From: Glycomyces tritici
Lineage (GTDB): Bacteria > Actinomycetota > Actinomycetes > Mycobacteriales > Micromonosporaceae
Direction of reading: 5' to 3'
Assembly: GCF_030403505.1 (NCBI RefSeq)
Contig: NZ_JAUEMJ010000009.1
Coordinates: 1 to 64,000, forward strand
Length of the DNA: 64,000 nt
Shown here: in pieces, positions 15,972 to 24,839 of the stretch
Numbering within the stretch: the first letter of the stretch is position 1
Layout of the letters: the number at the start of each line of letters is the position of its first letter
The notes under the pieces: generated by a model
Seen by the model: only the letters and a program-made list of their open reading frames with translations
The model's database searches: none
What the model was told of the DNA's origin: nothing
Translations under genes and position numbers: made by a program

Positions 15972-17198
15972 ATGTCCGACGCCTCGCTCTTCCTCGCAGC
16001 CCCGCCCCTCACCGTGGACGCGGCCTTCGAACACATCGCCGCCCAAGGCTTCCGGCCCGCCGCCCCGACCAGGATCGGCGCCGAGGTCGAATCGCTCGTC
16101 ACGAGCGCGGCCGACCGGCGCGGCCGCCTCGACCCCGAGTCCCTCAAAGCCCTCCTGGCCGTCCGTGACGCCCTGCCGCGCCGCTCCCGCCTCAGCTTCG
16201 AGCCCGGCGGCGCCGTCGAACTCAGCTCCCGGCCCGCCGCCTCCGTCGCCGAGTGCTTCGCCGACCTCGAATCCGACCGCCTCCGCGTCGCCTCCGCCCT
16301 GAGCGCCGAGGGCTACGAGCTCCTCGGTCTCGGCCTCGACCCGATCCGCCTGCCCCGCAGGGTCCTGCGCACCGCCCGCTACCTGGCGATGGAGGAGCTG
16401 TTCGACCAGGACGGGCGCGCCGGGCGCTGGATGATGACGAACACCGCCTCCGTCCAGGTCTGCATCGACATCGGCGACGAGCGGCGCGGCCCCCACGGGA
16501 TCGCCGACCGCTGGGAACTCGCGCACCGGCTCGCGCCCGTGCTCATCGCCGCGTTCGCCAACTCGCCGCTGCGCCGCGGCGAGCCGAGCATGTGGCGCTC
16601 CACCCGCCAGCACGTATGGGCCGCGATCGACCGCACCCGCGCCCGCCCGGTGGGCGAAGGCGACCCGCGCGAAGCCTGGGCGCGGTACGCCCTCGACGCC
16701 CGCGTGATGGCCGTGCGCGGCCCCGGCCGCTGGACCGTCCCCCGCGGACTCACCTTCCGCGACTGGATCAACGGCGACTACCACCAGGCGCCCACCCTCG
16801 ACGACCTCGACTTCCACCTCTCGACCCTGTTCCCGCCGGTGCGCCCGCGCGGCACCTACCTCGAGCTGCGGATGATCGACGCGCAGCCCGGGCCCGACTG
16901 GATCGTGCCCGTCGCCGTCGTCGCCGCGCTCTTCGACGACCCCGCCGCGGCCGAACGCGCCCGCGCCGCCCTCGAACCGCTCTGGCACCGCGCCACCGCC
17001 GCCGACCTCTACCTCCGCGCCGCCACCGCCGCCCTCGGCGACGAAGGCCTCCTGCGCGCCGCGAACGACTGCTTCGCCGCCGCCCGCGAAGCCCGGACCG
17101 ACCCCGCGACCGGTGCGCTCCTGGACCGCTTCACCGAGGAGTACGTCGCCCGCGGCCGCACCCGCGCCGACGACCTCGTCGTCAAGGTCCGGGCTTGA
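15972..17198 (+). CDS. egtA: Glutamate-cysteine ligase, EgtA type
   Basis: A 408-residue ATP-dependent ligase of the GCS2-like family that joins glutamate to cysteine, the first step of ergothioneine synthesis in actinobacteria. RIGAEVESLV near the N-terminus, RLSFEPGGAVELSSRP, MMTNTASVQVCID and GTYLELRMIDAQP are typical. GGAGG lies six bases before ATG 15972. The other egt genes are not in this window; the gene stands alone behind an Rrf2-type box, which links use of cysteine for thiol synthesis to the same regulator. A general gamma-glutamylcysteine role is possible. Confidence 0.85.
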   Translation: MSDASLFLAAPPLTVDAAFEHIAAQGFRPAAPTRIGAEVESLVTSAADRRGRLDPESLKALLAVRDALPRRSRLSFEPGGAVELSSRPAASVAECFADLESDRLRVASALSAEGYELLGLGLDPIRLPRRVLRTARYLAMEELFDQDGRAGRWMMTNTASVQVCIDIGDERRGPHGIADRWELAHRLAPVLIAAFANSPLRRGEPSMWRSTRQHVWAAIDRTRARPVGEGDPREAWARYALDARVMAVRGPGRWTVPRGLTFRDWINGDYHQAPTLDDLDFHLSTLFPPVRPRGTYLELRMIDAQPGPDWIVPVAVVAALFDDPAAAERARAALEPLWHRATAADLYLRAATAALGDEGLLRAANDCFAAAREARTDPATGALLDRFTEEYVARGRTRADDLVVKVRA

Positions 17199-17336
17199 AA
17201 CCGCTTGGGCGGCAAGGATCTGCACCCCAGTGAGGTGACGCGGCGAACGAGAGCGGTCCGCGCCTTATGGCCCGGGGCACAGGCGCGCTGCGGCTACTAT
17301 GGGCCCGACCTTGCCGCCGCCCGGAGTTGGACCACC

Positions 17337-19775
17337 ATGCCGCCACTGCACCGACGACTGCTCCTCGGCGGCGCGCTCGGCCTCGCCGGTCTCGGCGCCG
17401 CCGCTGCCGCATGGGCGCTGGACGAACCGGAGCAAGGCGTCATCGGCCAGGCCCCCGGAGAGGTCGACACCGGCACCATCGACTTCCCATCGCTTCGCGA
17501 GCGCGCCAAGTCCTTGCTGATCGGCGGCGCCATCAGCACCTCCGACGACGACTACGAGCAGGCGCTGCGAGCGCTCAGCCGAGGGGCCGCGCGCGACCGG
17601 GACTCGATGGACCGCAACGAGGACCGCACCGGACTCTGGAGCGACCTCGGCCCCGCAAGCGATCCGCTGAGCTTCAGCGTCTCCTACGGCCGGCTCCGCC
17701 GCATCGCCCTCGCCTGGGCCACTCCCGGCACCGATCAGCACGACGACGGGGAGGTCGCCTCCGACATCGTGCACGCACTGGTCCTCCTCTACCAGGCCGG
17801 CTACAACGAGCACGCCGAGCAGACCGGCAACTGGTACTGGTGGGAGATCGGCTCGGCCTCCTCGCTCATCCAGATCTGCACCCTCATGCACGAGCGCATC
17901 CCCCGCGCCCACCTCGCCCACTACCTCGACGCAGTAGACCGCTTCTGCCCCAATGCCGACGTGCGGATCGCCTCGCCCAGCGAACGCGAGACCGGCGCCA
18001 ACCGCGCCGACAAGGCCGCGATCCTGACCTTGCGCGGCATCGTCGGCGAAGACCCCGACAAGCTCATCCTCGCCCGGAACGGACTCTCCGACACCGAAGG
18101 CGGCGGCGCGAACAGCCTCTTCCGAATCGTCGACGAAGGCGACGGCTTCCACCGCGACGGCTCCTTCATCCAGCACGGCCACGTACCGAGCACCGGCAGC
18201 TACGGGCTCGACCTGCTCACCTCCCTCACACTCGCGCTGGGACTGCTCAAGGGCTCGGCGTGGGAGGTCTCGGACCCGGACCTGGAACGCCTCTGCGACG
18301 TCGTCGAACGGGCCTTCATGCCCTTCACCGAGGACGGCCTGTTCATGGACTGCCTGCGCGGCAGGAGCATCGCCCGACCGGCCCAGCGCGACTCGGACGC
18401 GGGACCGGAGCTGGCGGAGGCGGTGATCGACCTCGCCGAGTTCGCCCCCGCCGACTACCGAGACCGATGGCGCGCGCTCGCGCGCGGCTGGATCGAGCGA
18501 TCCGCCGATGCCGTTCCCTACTTCGAGAGCGTGGGACTGCGCGGCATCCGCCTTGCCAAGGAACTCCTCGCCGACGACTCGGTCCAGGCCGCGCCCCGTC
18601 CCGTTTCGACCCGCATCTACCCCGGCATGGACCGCCTGCTGGTGCGTCGTGCCGAGTGGTCCTGGGCGCTCTCGATGTGCTCCAACCGCATCTCCGGATT
18701 CGAGATGGTCGGCGGCGAGAACCTCCACGGCTGGTACGTCGGCGACGGCATGACCTACCTGTACACCGTGGACGACCCGCTGCAGTTCAGCGACGCCTTC
18801 TGGCCCACCGCGAACCCGTACCGGCTGCCGGGCATCACCGTGGACTCCCGCGAGCGGGAGGTCATCGGAACCGGCGACGACCTCGTGGTCCACCTGCCCG
18901 CGAACGATGTAGCAGGCGGCACGGCCCTCGACGACCGGTACGCCGCCGCGGCGATGGACCTCATCGGTGAAGGCTCCACCCTGCGCGCCAAGAAGGCCTG
19001 GTTCGTGGTGGACGAGATGATCTGCGCCCTCGGCGCGGGCATCACCGCCGCCGACGGCCGCGCGATCTGGACGACAGTGGAGCACCGCAACCGCCACACC
19101 GACGGCGACCGGCGCATGACCGTGGACGGCGTCGTTCCGGCCGCGGACACCGACCTCAAATCGCCGATCGAGGGCGCGACCTGGGTACACCTGCCCGGCG
19201 TCGCCGGCTACGTCTTCCCCGCCGGCAGCACCGGACTCCACGTGGGGCGCGAGACCCGCAGGGGCGCTTGGAACGACATCGAGCAGGGCCCCACCACCGG
19301 TGGCGGCGACACCGAGGTCCACACCCGCCGCTACGCCACCCTCTGGTTCGACCACGGCGTCTCACCTGTGGACGCCTCCTACGCCTACGTGCTGCTGCCG
19401 ACCGCGACCGAGGCCGCGACCGAGGCCCAGGCCGCCGACTGCGACGTCCAAGTGCTCGCCAACACCACCGCGGTCCAGGCGGTCGCGGCCCCCCGCAGCG
19501 GCCTCCTGGCCGCCCACTTCTGGCAAGCCGCCGAGGCCGGCGGGCTCGCGTGCGACGGCCCGGCCTCGGTGATCGTGGTCAAAGGCGACGACATCGCCGT
19601 CGCCATCGCCGACCCCGGCCGCACCACCACCGAGATCACGATCGACCTGCCCTACACCGCAAGCGAAGTGATCGAAGCCGACGACACCGTCACCGTCGAG
19701 ACGGGCGACCGGCCCCGCATCACCGTGCGGACCGAGGGCTCCCTGGGCGCGACCCACACCCTGCGACTGCGCTGA
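17337..19775 (+). CDS. Secreted polysaccharide lyase family 8 (hyaluronate/xanthan/chondroitin lyase-like)
   Basis: An 812-residue enzyme. The N-terminus LHRRLLLGGALGLAGL with an A-rich end looks like a Tat-type signal. The (alpha/alpha) toroid domain carries GNWYWWEIG at about residue 165 and the H/Y catalytic block DGSFIQHGHVPSTGSYG at about 273-288, followed by the beta-sandwich domains (for example SNRISGFEMVGGENLHGWYVGDGMTYLY). PL8 enzymes depolymerise uronic-acid polysaccharides by beta-elimination; the exact polymer is not visible. ATG 17337 is chosen over upstream codons because it places the signal sequence at the N-terminus. Confidence 0.9.
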   Translation: MPPLHRRLLLGGALGLAGLGAAAAAWALDEPEQGVIGQAPGEVDTGTIDFPSLRERAKSLLIGGAISTSDDDYEQALRALSRGAARDRDSMDRNEDRTGLWSDLGPASDPLSFSVSYGRLRRIALAWATPGTDQHDDGEVASDIVHALVLLYQAGYNEHAEQTGNWYWWEIGSASSLIQICTLMHERIPRAHLAHYLDAVDRFCPNADVRIASPSERETGANRADKAAILTLRGIVGEDPDKLILARNGLSDTEGGGANSLFRIVDEGDGFHRDGSFIQHGHVPSTGSYGLDLLTSLTLALGLLKGSAWEVSDPDLERLCDVVERAFMPFTEDGLFMDCLRGRSIARPAQRDSDAGPELAEAVIDLAEFAPADYRDRWRALARGWIERSADAVPYFESVGLRGIRLAKELLADDSVQAAPRPVSTRIYPGMDRLLVRRAEWSWALSMCSNRISGFEMVGGENLHGWYVGDGMTYLYTVDDPLQFSDAFWPTANPYRLPGITVDSREREVIGTGDDLVVHLPANDVAGGTALDDRYAAAAMDLIGEGSTLRAKKAWFVVDEMICALGAGITAADGRAIWTTVEHRNRHTDGDRRMTVDGVVPAADTDLKSPIEGATWVHLPGVAGYVFPAGSTGLHVGRETRRGAWNDIEQGPTTGGGDTEVHTRRYATLWFDHGVSPVDASYAYVLLPTATEAATEAQAADCDVQVLANTTAVQAVAAPRSGLLAAHFWQAAEAGGLACDGPASVIVVKGDDIAVAIADPGRTTTEITIDLPYTASEVIEADDTVTVETGDRPRITVRTEGSLGATHTLRLR

Positions 19776-20077
19776 AACCTGAGCATCCTCAATGGCGCTC
19801 GAGCGCCTCGCGCACTCCAGGCCGGCACGGTGGCCGCACTACGGCGACCGCACCGACGACCAGCAGCACCTGCGCGATCGTGGTGACCGCCTCCACCCAC
19901 CCGGGGAACGCGTCGAAGATCTGCTCGGCCACCAGGCCGTCCGCCTGGTTCGTGCTCGTCTCCGCGAAGACCCCGGCCGCGGTCCAGCAGCCCCAGGATC
20001 GCGCACCATACGACCGACGTGACCGCGGTCCAAGGCTTGAACCCCCGTGCAGCGGTACCAGTCGACCGACCACATGC
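19776..20077 (-). pseudogene. Frameshifted fragment of a membrane protein
   Basis: This stretch separates the PL8 and kdpE genes. On the minus strand one frame reads FKPWTAVTSVVWCAILGLL and a neighbouring frame continues VFAETSTNQADGLVAEQIF and VEAVTTIAQVLLVVGAVAVV, both hydrophobic and protein-like. A single indel near 19980 would join them. It resembles the N-terminal membrane part of UPF0104/LPG-flippase-like proteins, but the rest of such a gene is missing. The family assignment is tentative; no intact gene exists here. Confidence 0.35.
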
Positions 20078-20097
20078 TACGGCTGGACGGCGATTCC

Positions 20098-20772
20098 TCA
20101 CGGGCGGAAGCGGTACCCCATGCCCGGCTCCGTGAGCAGGTGCACCGGGCGGGCCGGGTCCGCCTCGAGCTTGCGGCGCAGCTGGGCCATGTACTGGCGC
20201 AGGTAGTTCGTCTCGCGGTCGTAGTTCGGGCCCCACACCCGGTGGAGCAGCTCGCGCTGGCCCACGAGCTTGCCCGGATTGCGCAGGAGCACTTCGAGGA
20301 GCTGCCACTCGGTCTTGGTGAGCCGCACCTTCTCGCCGTCGCGCACCACCTCGCGGGCCGCGAGGTCCACGGTGGCCGCGCCGATCGCGGTCACCGGCGA
20401 ATCGCTGCCGGCCCCGCCCCGCCGGGTCGCGGCGCGGACGCGGGCGAGGAGTTCGCCGATGTCGAACGGCTTGGTCACGTAGTCGTCGGCGCCCGCGTCG
20501 AGCGCGGCGATCTTCTCGGCGCTCGCGGCCCGGCCCGAGAGCACCAGGATGGGCGCGCTCGTCCAGCCCCGCAGGCCCGCGATGACCTCCGTGCCGTCCA
20601 TGTCGGGCAGCCCGAGGTCGAGCACGACGAGGTCGGGGACGAACGCGGCGGCGGCGCGCAGCGCCTGCGCCCCGTCCGGCGCGGTCGCCACCTCGTACCC
20701 GTGCGCGCTCAGGTTGATTCGCAGCGCCCGTGCGATCTGGGGTTCGTCGTCCACGACCAGGATCTTGATCAC
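20098..20772 (-). CDS. kdpE: Response regulator KdpE
   Basis: A 224-residue OmpR-family regulator. The receiver has the acidic pair VVDDEP, phosphoacceptor in VVLDLGLPDMDG and switch lysine in VTKPFD; the winged helix ends DPARPVHLLTEPGMGYRF as in KdpE. GTG 20772 overlaps the kdpD stop by 4 bp. Its known role is activation of the potassium ATPase kdpFABC, which is not present in this window. Confidence 0.9.
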   Translation of the reverse strand: MIKILVVDDEPQIARALRINLSAHGYEVATAPDGAQALRAAAAFVPDLVVLDLGLPDMDGTEVIAGLRGWTSAPILVLSGRAASAEKIAALDAGADDYVTKPFDIGELLARVRAATRRGGAGSDSPVTAIGAATVDLAAREVVRDGEKVRLTKTEWQLLEVLLRNPGKLVGQRELLHRVWGPNYDRETNYLRQYMAQLRRKLEADPARPVHLLTEPGMGYRFRP

Positions 20773-23336
20773 TCCGTGCCCTTCTCTTCCACCTGCGGCA
20801 GCGCCAGCACCATCGTCAGGCCGCCGCCCGGTGTCGCCTCGGCGACGAGCGAGCCGCCCATCGCCTCCGCGAGCCCGCGCGAGAGCGCGAGCCCGAGGCC
20901 GACGCCGCTGGTGTTGTCGCGGTCGCCGAGCCGCTGGAACGGCGTGAACATCATCTCGCGGCTCTCGTCGGGCACGCCCGGACCGCGGTCGACCACCCGC
21001 AGCTCCACGAGGTCCCCGTGCCGGCCCGCGATGACCAGGGGCGGCTCGCCCTCCGGGCTGAACCGCAGGGCGTTGGCCACCACGTTCACCAGGATGCGCT
21101 GCAGCAGACCGGGATCGGCCCGCACCTCCGGCAGGTCCGGGGCCACGTCGAGGCGCACGGCCGCGGCGGCGTCGCCGATCTCGTCGAGCGCCCACGGCAC
21201 CGCGTCGTCCAGGGCCACCGGCACCGGGTTCGCGCCGAGCACCCCGGCCTGGAGGCGGCTCATGTCGAGGAGGTTGTCCACCAGGCTCGTGAGCCGCGCC
21301 AGGGAGGTCTCGGCGGCCTCCAGCAGCTCGTCCCGCTGCTCCGGCGTGAACAGGTCCCCAGTGGACCGCAGGCTCGTCACGGCGACCCGCGCGGACGCCA
21401 GCGGGGTGCGCAGGTCGTGCGACACGGCCGCGAGCAGGGCCGTGCGGAGCTTGTCGGTGTCCGTGAGCCGCTGCACCGCGGCGGCCTGGCGTTCGAGCCG
21501 CTCGCGTTCGAGCGCGGCGGCCGCGTGCATCGCGAAGGCCTGCGCGATGCGCCGGTCCGCCGCCTCCAGGGTGTGCCCGCGCAGGGCCAGCGCCAGGTCG
21601 TCGCTGATGGGCAGGTCGTTCTCGGCCGTGCCGGGGCTCGCGCAGCCCTCGCCGGCGCACGCGACGACCCGCCACAGCCGCGGGTCCTGCCGTTCGGCCG
21701 GGCCCGCCCCGGCCTCGGTGCGCTCCAGGAGCGTCGCCGATTCGAGCGAGAACGTCTCCCGCAGCTGCTCCAGCAGGTCCTCGACCCGGCTGCCGCCGCG
21801 CAGCACGCTGCCCGCGAGCGTCGCCAGGGTCTGCGCCTCGGTGCTCGCGCGCGCCGCGAGCCGCGCCCGCGAGGCGGACAGGTTGACCACGCCCGCCCCG
21901 CCGAGCGCGAGGGCCACGAAGATCGCCAGGGCGATCAGCTGCTCCTGGTCGTGCACTTTGAGCGTGTTGTAGGGCTCGGTGAAGAAGTAGTTGAGCAGGA
22001 GGCTGCCCGAGAGCGCGCCGAGCAGCGCGGGCCACATGCCGCCGGTGAGGGTCAGGCCCAGGACGGCGGTGAGGACGATGAGGATCATCGTCGTCAGCGA
22101 CAGCTCCTCGTGCACCGGCAGGAGCGCCATGCACAGGGCCGGGATGCCCAGGAGCGCCAGCGCGATCCCGAGCCCGCGGCGTCCCCCGCCGATGACGCCG
22201 CGGCCTCCTCGCGCCCGCTTCACCGTGGCGACCCGCTCGTGGCTCACCAGGTGGACGTCGATCTTGCCCGAGCTCGCGGTGGTCGTGACGCCGACGCCGC
22301 GCGAGAGCATCTGCGCGAACCGGCCGCGCCTAGAGGCCCCGAGCACCAGCTGGGTCGCGTTCACGCCGCGCGCGAACTCCAAGAGCGCGTTGGGGATCGT
22401 CCGGCCGACCACCTGGTGGTAGGAGCCGCCGAGGTCTTCGACGAGGTTCCGCTGCCGGGCGAGGTTCCGGGCGGAGCGGGCGCTCGTGAGCCCGTCGCCC
22501 GAGGCGACGTAGACGGCCTTCAGGTCGGCCCCGCCCGAGCGCGCGGCGATGCGGGCGGCGCGGCGGATGAGCGTGTCGCCCTCGTCGCCGCCCGACAGCG
22601 CCACGACGACGCGTTCCCTGGATTCCCATGTGGCGGTGATGTGCTGGGCTTCGCGGTACTGCTCGAGCTGGTCCTCCACCTTGTCGGCGAGCCACAGGAG
22701 GGCGATCTCGCGCAGCGCGGTGAGGTTGCCGACCCGGAAGTAGTTCGCGAGGGCGGGCCCCACCTTCTCGGGCGGGTACACGTTGCCGTGGACCATCCTG
22801 CGGCGCAGCGCTTCCGGGGTGATGTCGGCGAGTTCGACCTGGTCGGCGCGGCGCACCACTTCATCGGGCACGGACTCGCCCTGCGGCACGCCGGTGATCT
22901 GGGCGACCACGTCGCCGAGCGAGGCGAGGTCCTGCACGTTCACGGTGGAGATCACGTCGATGCCGGCGTCGAGCAGCTCGTCGACGTCCTGCCAGCGCCG
23001 GTCGTTGCGCGAGCCGGGCGCGTTGGCGTGCGCGAGCTCGTCGACGATGGCCACGGCCGGCGCGCGGGCGAGCAGGGCGTCCACGTCGAGTTCGCCGATG
23101 CCCGCCGCGGTCCTGCGCGGCAGGATCTCGAGGCCGTCGAGGAGTTCGGCGGTGTGGGGGCGGCCGTGGGTCTCCACGAGGCCGATGACGACGTCGGTGC
23201 CGCGCTCGCAGCGCCTGCGGGCCTCTTCGAGCGCGGCGAAGGTCTTGCCGACCCCCGGGGCCGCGCCGAGGTAGATCCGCAGTTGTCCACGTGACACGGA
23301 CCCATCATTCCCCGAGCCGGAGGCTTCGGCCATCAA
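20769..23336 (-). CDS. kdpD: Sensor histidine kinase KdpD
   Basis: An 855-residue potassium/turgor sensor. Domain order: KdpD N-domain with Walker A GAAPGVGKT and Walker B VAIVDELAHANAPGSRN (1-215), USP-like domain (about 245-365, ending in LVLGASRRGR), four transmembrane helices (about 395-490), GAF-like region, HisKA with SHDLRTPLASAR, and HATPase with NVVANALRFSP and GLGLALSRG. The length is normal for the family. Neither the structural kdp genes nor another potassium system is nearby; the neighbours are a PL8 lyase and a ROK regulator. Confidence 0.93.
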   Translation of the reverse strand: MMAEASGSGNDGSVSRGQLRIYLGAAPGVGKTFAALEEARRRCERGTDVVIGLVETHGRPHTAELLDGLEILPRRTAAGIGELDVDALLARAPAVAIVDELAHANAPGSRNDRRWQDVDELLDAGIDVISTVNVQDLASLGDVVAQITGVPQGESVPDEVVRRADQVELADITPEALRRRMVHGNVYPPEKVGPALANYFRVGNLTALREIALLWLADKVEDQLEQYREAQHITATWESRERVVVALSGGDEGDTLIRRAARIAARSGGADLKAVYVASGDGLTSARSARNLARQRNLVEDLGGSYHQVVGRTIPNALLEFARGVNATQLVLGASRRGRFAQMLSRGVGVTTTASSGKIDVHLVSHERVATVKRARGGRGVIGGGRRGLGIALALLGIPALCMALLPVHEELSLTTMILIVLTAVLGLTLTGGMWPALLGALSGSLLLNYFFTEPYNTLKVHDQEQLIALAIFVALALGGAGVVNLSASRARLAARASTEAQTLATLAGSVLRGGSRVEDLLEQLRETFSLESATLLERTEAGAGPAERQDPRLWRVVACAGEGCASPGTAENDLPISDDLALALRGHTLEAADRRIAQAFAMHAAAALERERLERQAAAVQRLTDTDKLRTALLAAVSHDLRTPLASARVAVTSLRSTGDLFTPEQRDELLEAAETSLARLTSLVDNLLDMSRLQAGVLGANPVPVALDDAVPWALDEIGDAAAAVRLDVAPDLPEVRADPGLLQRILVNVVANALRFSPEGEPPLVIAGRHGDLVELRVVDRGPGVPDESREMMFTPFQRLGDRDNTSGVGLGLALSRGLAEAMGGSLVAEATPGGGLTMVLALPQVEEKGTE

Positions 23337-23343
23337 GAAAGCG

Positions 23344-24573
23344 TCAAACGTGTCCTCCGGTACGCCGAGCCGCCCGGGTGCGGGCGGGCGGCTCGCCGCT
23401 GAGGAACCGCTCGATGACGAGGGTCGCGGCCCCCTTGGCGACCGCGTCGGGCCCGAGGAGGCCGGGTTCGATGCGGGCGGTGGTGAACGGCTGGCCGAGC
23501 GCGTAGGCCCCGGCCGCCGCCCGGATGCCGGCGAGCCGGCGCTGGGCGAGCATGAGCCCGGCCCAGCCGCCGATGACGATGAGCTCGGGGTTGAAGAGGT
23601 TGAGCAGGTCGGCCAGGCCCGCGCCGAGGTACTCGACGGTCTCGTCGACGACGGCGACGGCGGCGGGGGAGGTGTCGTCGAGGAGGCGCTCGAGGTCGGC
23701 CTCCTCGCCGTCGCCGGAGAGTTCGACGACGCCGGTGGCGGCGAGGTACCGGTCGAGGATGCCCTCCGCGCCCACGTAGGCCTCCAGGCATCCGCGGGAG
23801 CCGCAGCGGCAGGGCCGCCCGGCGACGGCCATGGTGGTGTGCCCCCATTCGCCCGCGCTGGATCCGGCGCCCCGGTAGAGGGCGCCGCCGGCGACGATGC
23901 AGGAGCCGACGCCGGAGCCGATGAGTGCGATCACGGCGTTCTGGGCGCCGCGCCCGGCGCCGAACCACAGTTCGGCCTGGCCCATGGTCATCGCGCCGTT
24001 CTCGACGTGGACCGGCAGGGGGTCGAGGCGTTCCATCAGCATGCGGCCCAAGGGGACGGCGTCCCAGCCGAAGGCCTTGGCGTGAATGACCCCGGCGGGG
24101 CCGTACTCGACGATGCCGGGCATGGCCACGCCGACGCCGAGCACGGGGACGTCCCCGGCTTCGGCGACGACCTCTTTGACGCCCGCGACGATGTGCTCGA
24201 TGACCGTGGCCGGGTCGTGGCGGCCGGGGGCGAGGGCGTAGCGGACGCCGGCGCGCTCGTCGAGCTTGAGGTCGAGCAGTTCGACGCGGACCTGGGTCTC
24301 GCCGACGTCGACCCCGACGACCCGGGCGTGGCCGGGGTCGACCTGGAGGAGGATCTGGGGCCTGCCGCCGTCGGACTCGACCTTGCCGGCCTCGCGCAGC
24401 ACGCCGCCCTCGATGAGCTCGGCGGTGACGTTCGAGATGGTGGCGGTGCTCAGTCCGGTGGCGGGGGCCAGGTCGCGGCGGGTCAGCGGACCGTCGAAGT
24501 AGAGGGTCCGCAGCAGGCTCATGCGGTTGCCGAGCTTGAGGTCGCGGGTCGTCCTGTGCCTAGGGGCTTCCAT
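23344..24573 (-). CDS. ROK-family transcriptional repressor (NagC/XylR type)
   Basis: A 409-residue regulator. Residues 10-75 are a MarR-like winged helix (LTRRDLAPATGLSTATISNVTAELIEGGVL); the remainder is a sugar-kinase-like ROK domain with GVDVGETQ, the zinc motif GEWGHTTM...CRCGSRGCLEAYVG and ALIGSGVGSCIV. Such proteins release DNA on binding a sugar. It faces the 24840 sugar-uptake operon across a palindrome-bearing intergenic region, so that operon is the likely target. Confidence 0.88.
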   Translation of the reverse strand: MEAPRHRTTRDLKLGNRMSLLRTLYFDGPLTRRDLAPATGLSTATISNVTAELIEGGVLREAGKVESDGGRPQILLQVDPGHARVVGVDVGETQVRVELLDLKLDERAGVRYALAPGRHDPATVIEHIVAGVKEVVAEAGDVPVLGVGVAMPGIVEYGPAGVIHAKAFGWDAVPLGRMLMERLDPLPVHVENGAMTMGQAELWFGAGRGAQNAVIALIGSGVGSCIVAGGALYRGAGSSAGEWGHTTMAVAGRPCRCGSRGCLEAYVGAEGILDRYLAATGVVELSGDGEEADLERLLDDTSPAAVAVVDETVEYLGAGLADLLNLFNPELIVIGGWAGLMLAQRRLAGIRAAAGAYALGQPFTTARIEPGLLGPDAVAKGAATLVIERFLSGEPPARTRAARRTGGHV

Positions 24574-24644
24574 CTGTCCACCAGTCCGTTATCGGTCCGG
24601 GACCATGCCGTTATGTCGGAGGGATTGACGGCACGAGTCCAAAT

Positions 24645-24670
24645 ACTTAATCTAAGTCTTAGTAGTAAGT
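24645..24670. promoter_or_regulatory. Candidate ROK operator in the divergent intergenic region
   Basis: CTAAG-T-CTTAG (24652-24662) is nested between ACTTA (24645-24649) and TAAGT (24666-24670). The patch is strongly AT-rich within the 266-bp gap between the ROK gene and the sugar operon. A plausible -10 box, TATTCT (24673-24678), follows on the plus strand. Confidence 0.5.
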
Positions 24671-24839
24671 CGTATTCTACTGCTCCAGCCTACCTCCGGT
24701 CCGCACGCCGGACCGCGCCGAACCGGCCCCGAACCGTCCTCGGCTCCCGTCCCTCATCGCAGAACCTCCACAAAGGAACCTTCCGATTATCCCTCCCGTG
24801 CTGCGGATCCCCCTCCGCGGCCGTACATAGGAGCATCCC

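Noticed and set aside
20098..22134. A 678-residue frame fusing KdpE to an upstream extension
   Set aside because: The extension is the out-of-frame shadow of kdpD; KdpE starts at GTG 20772 with the usual 4-bp overlap.
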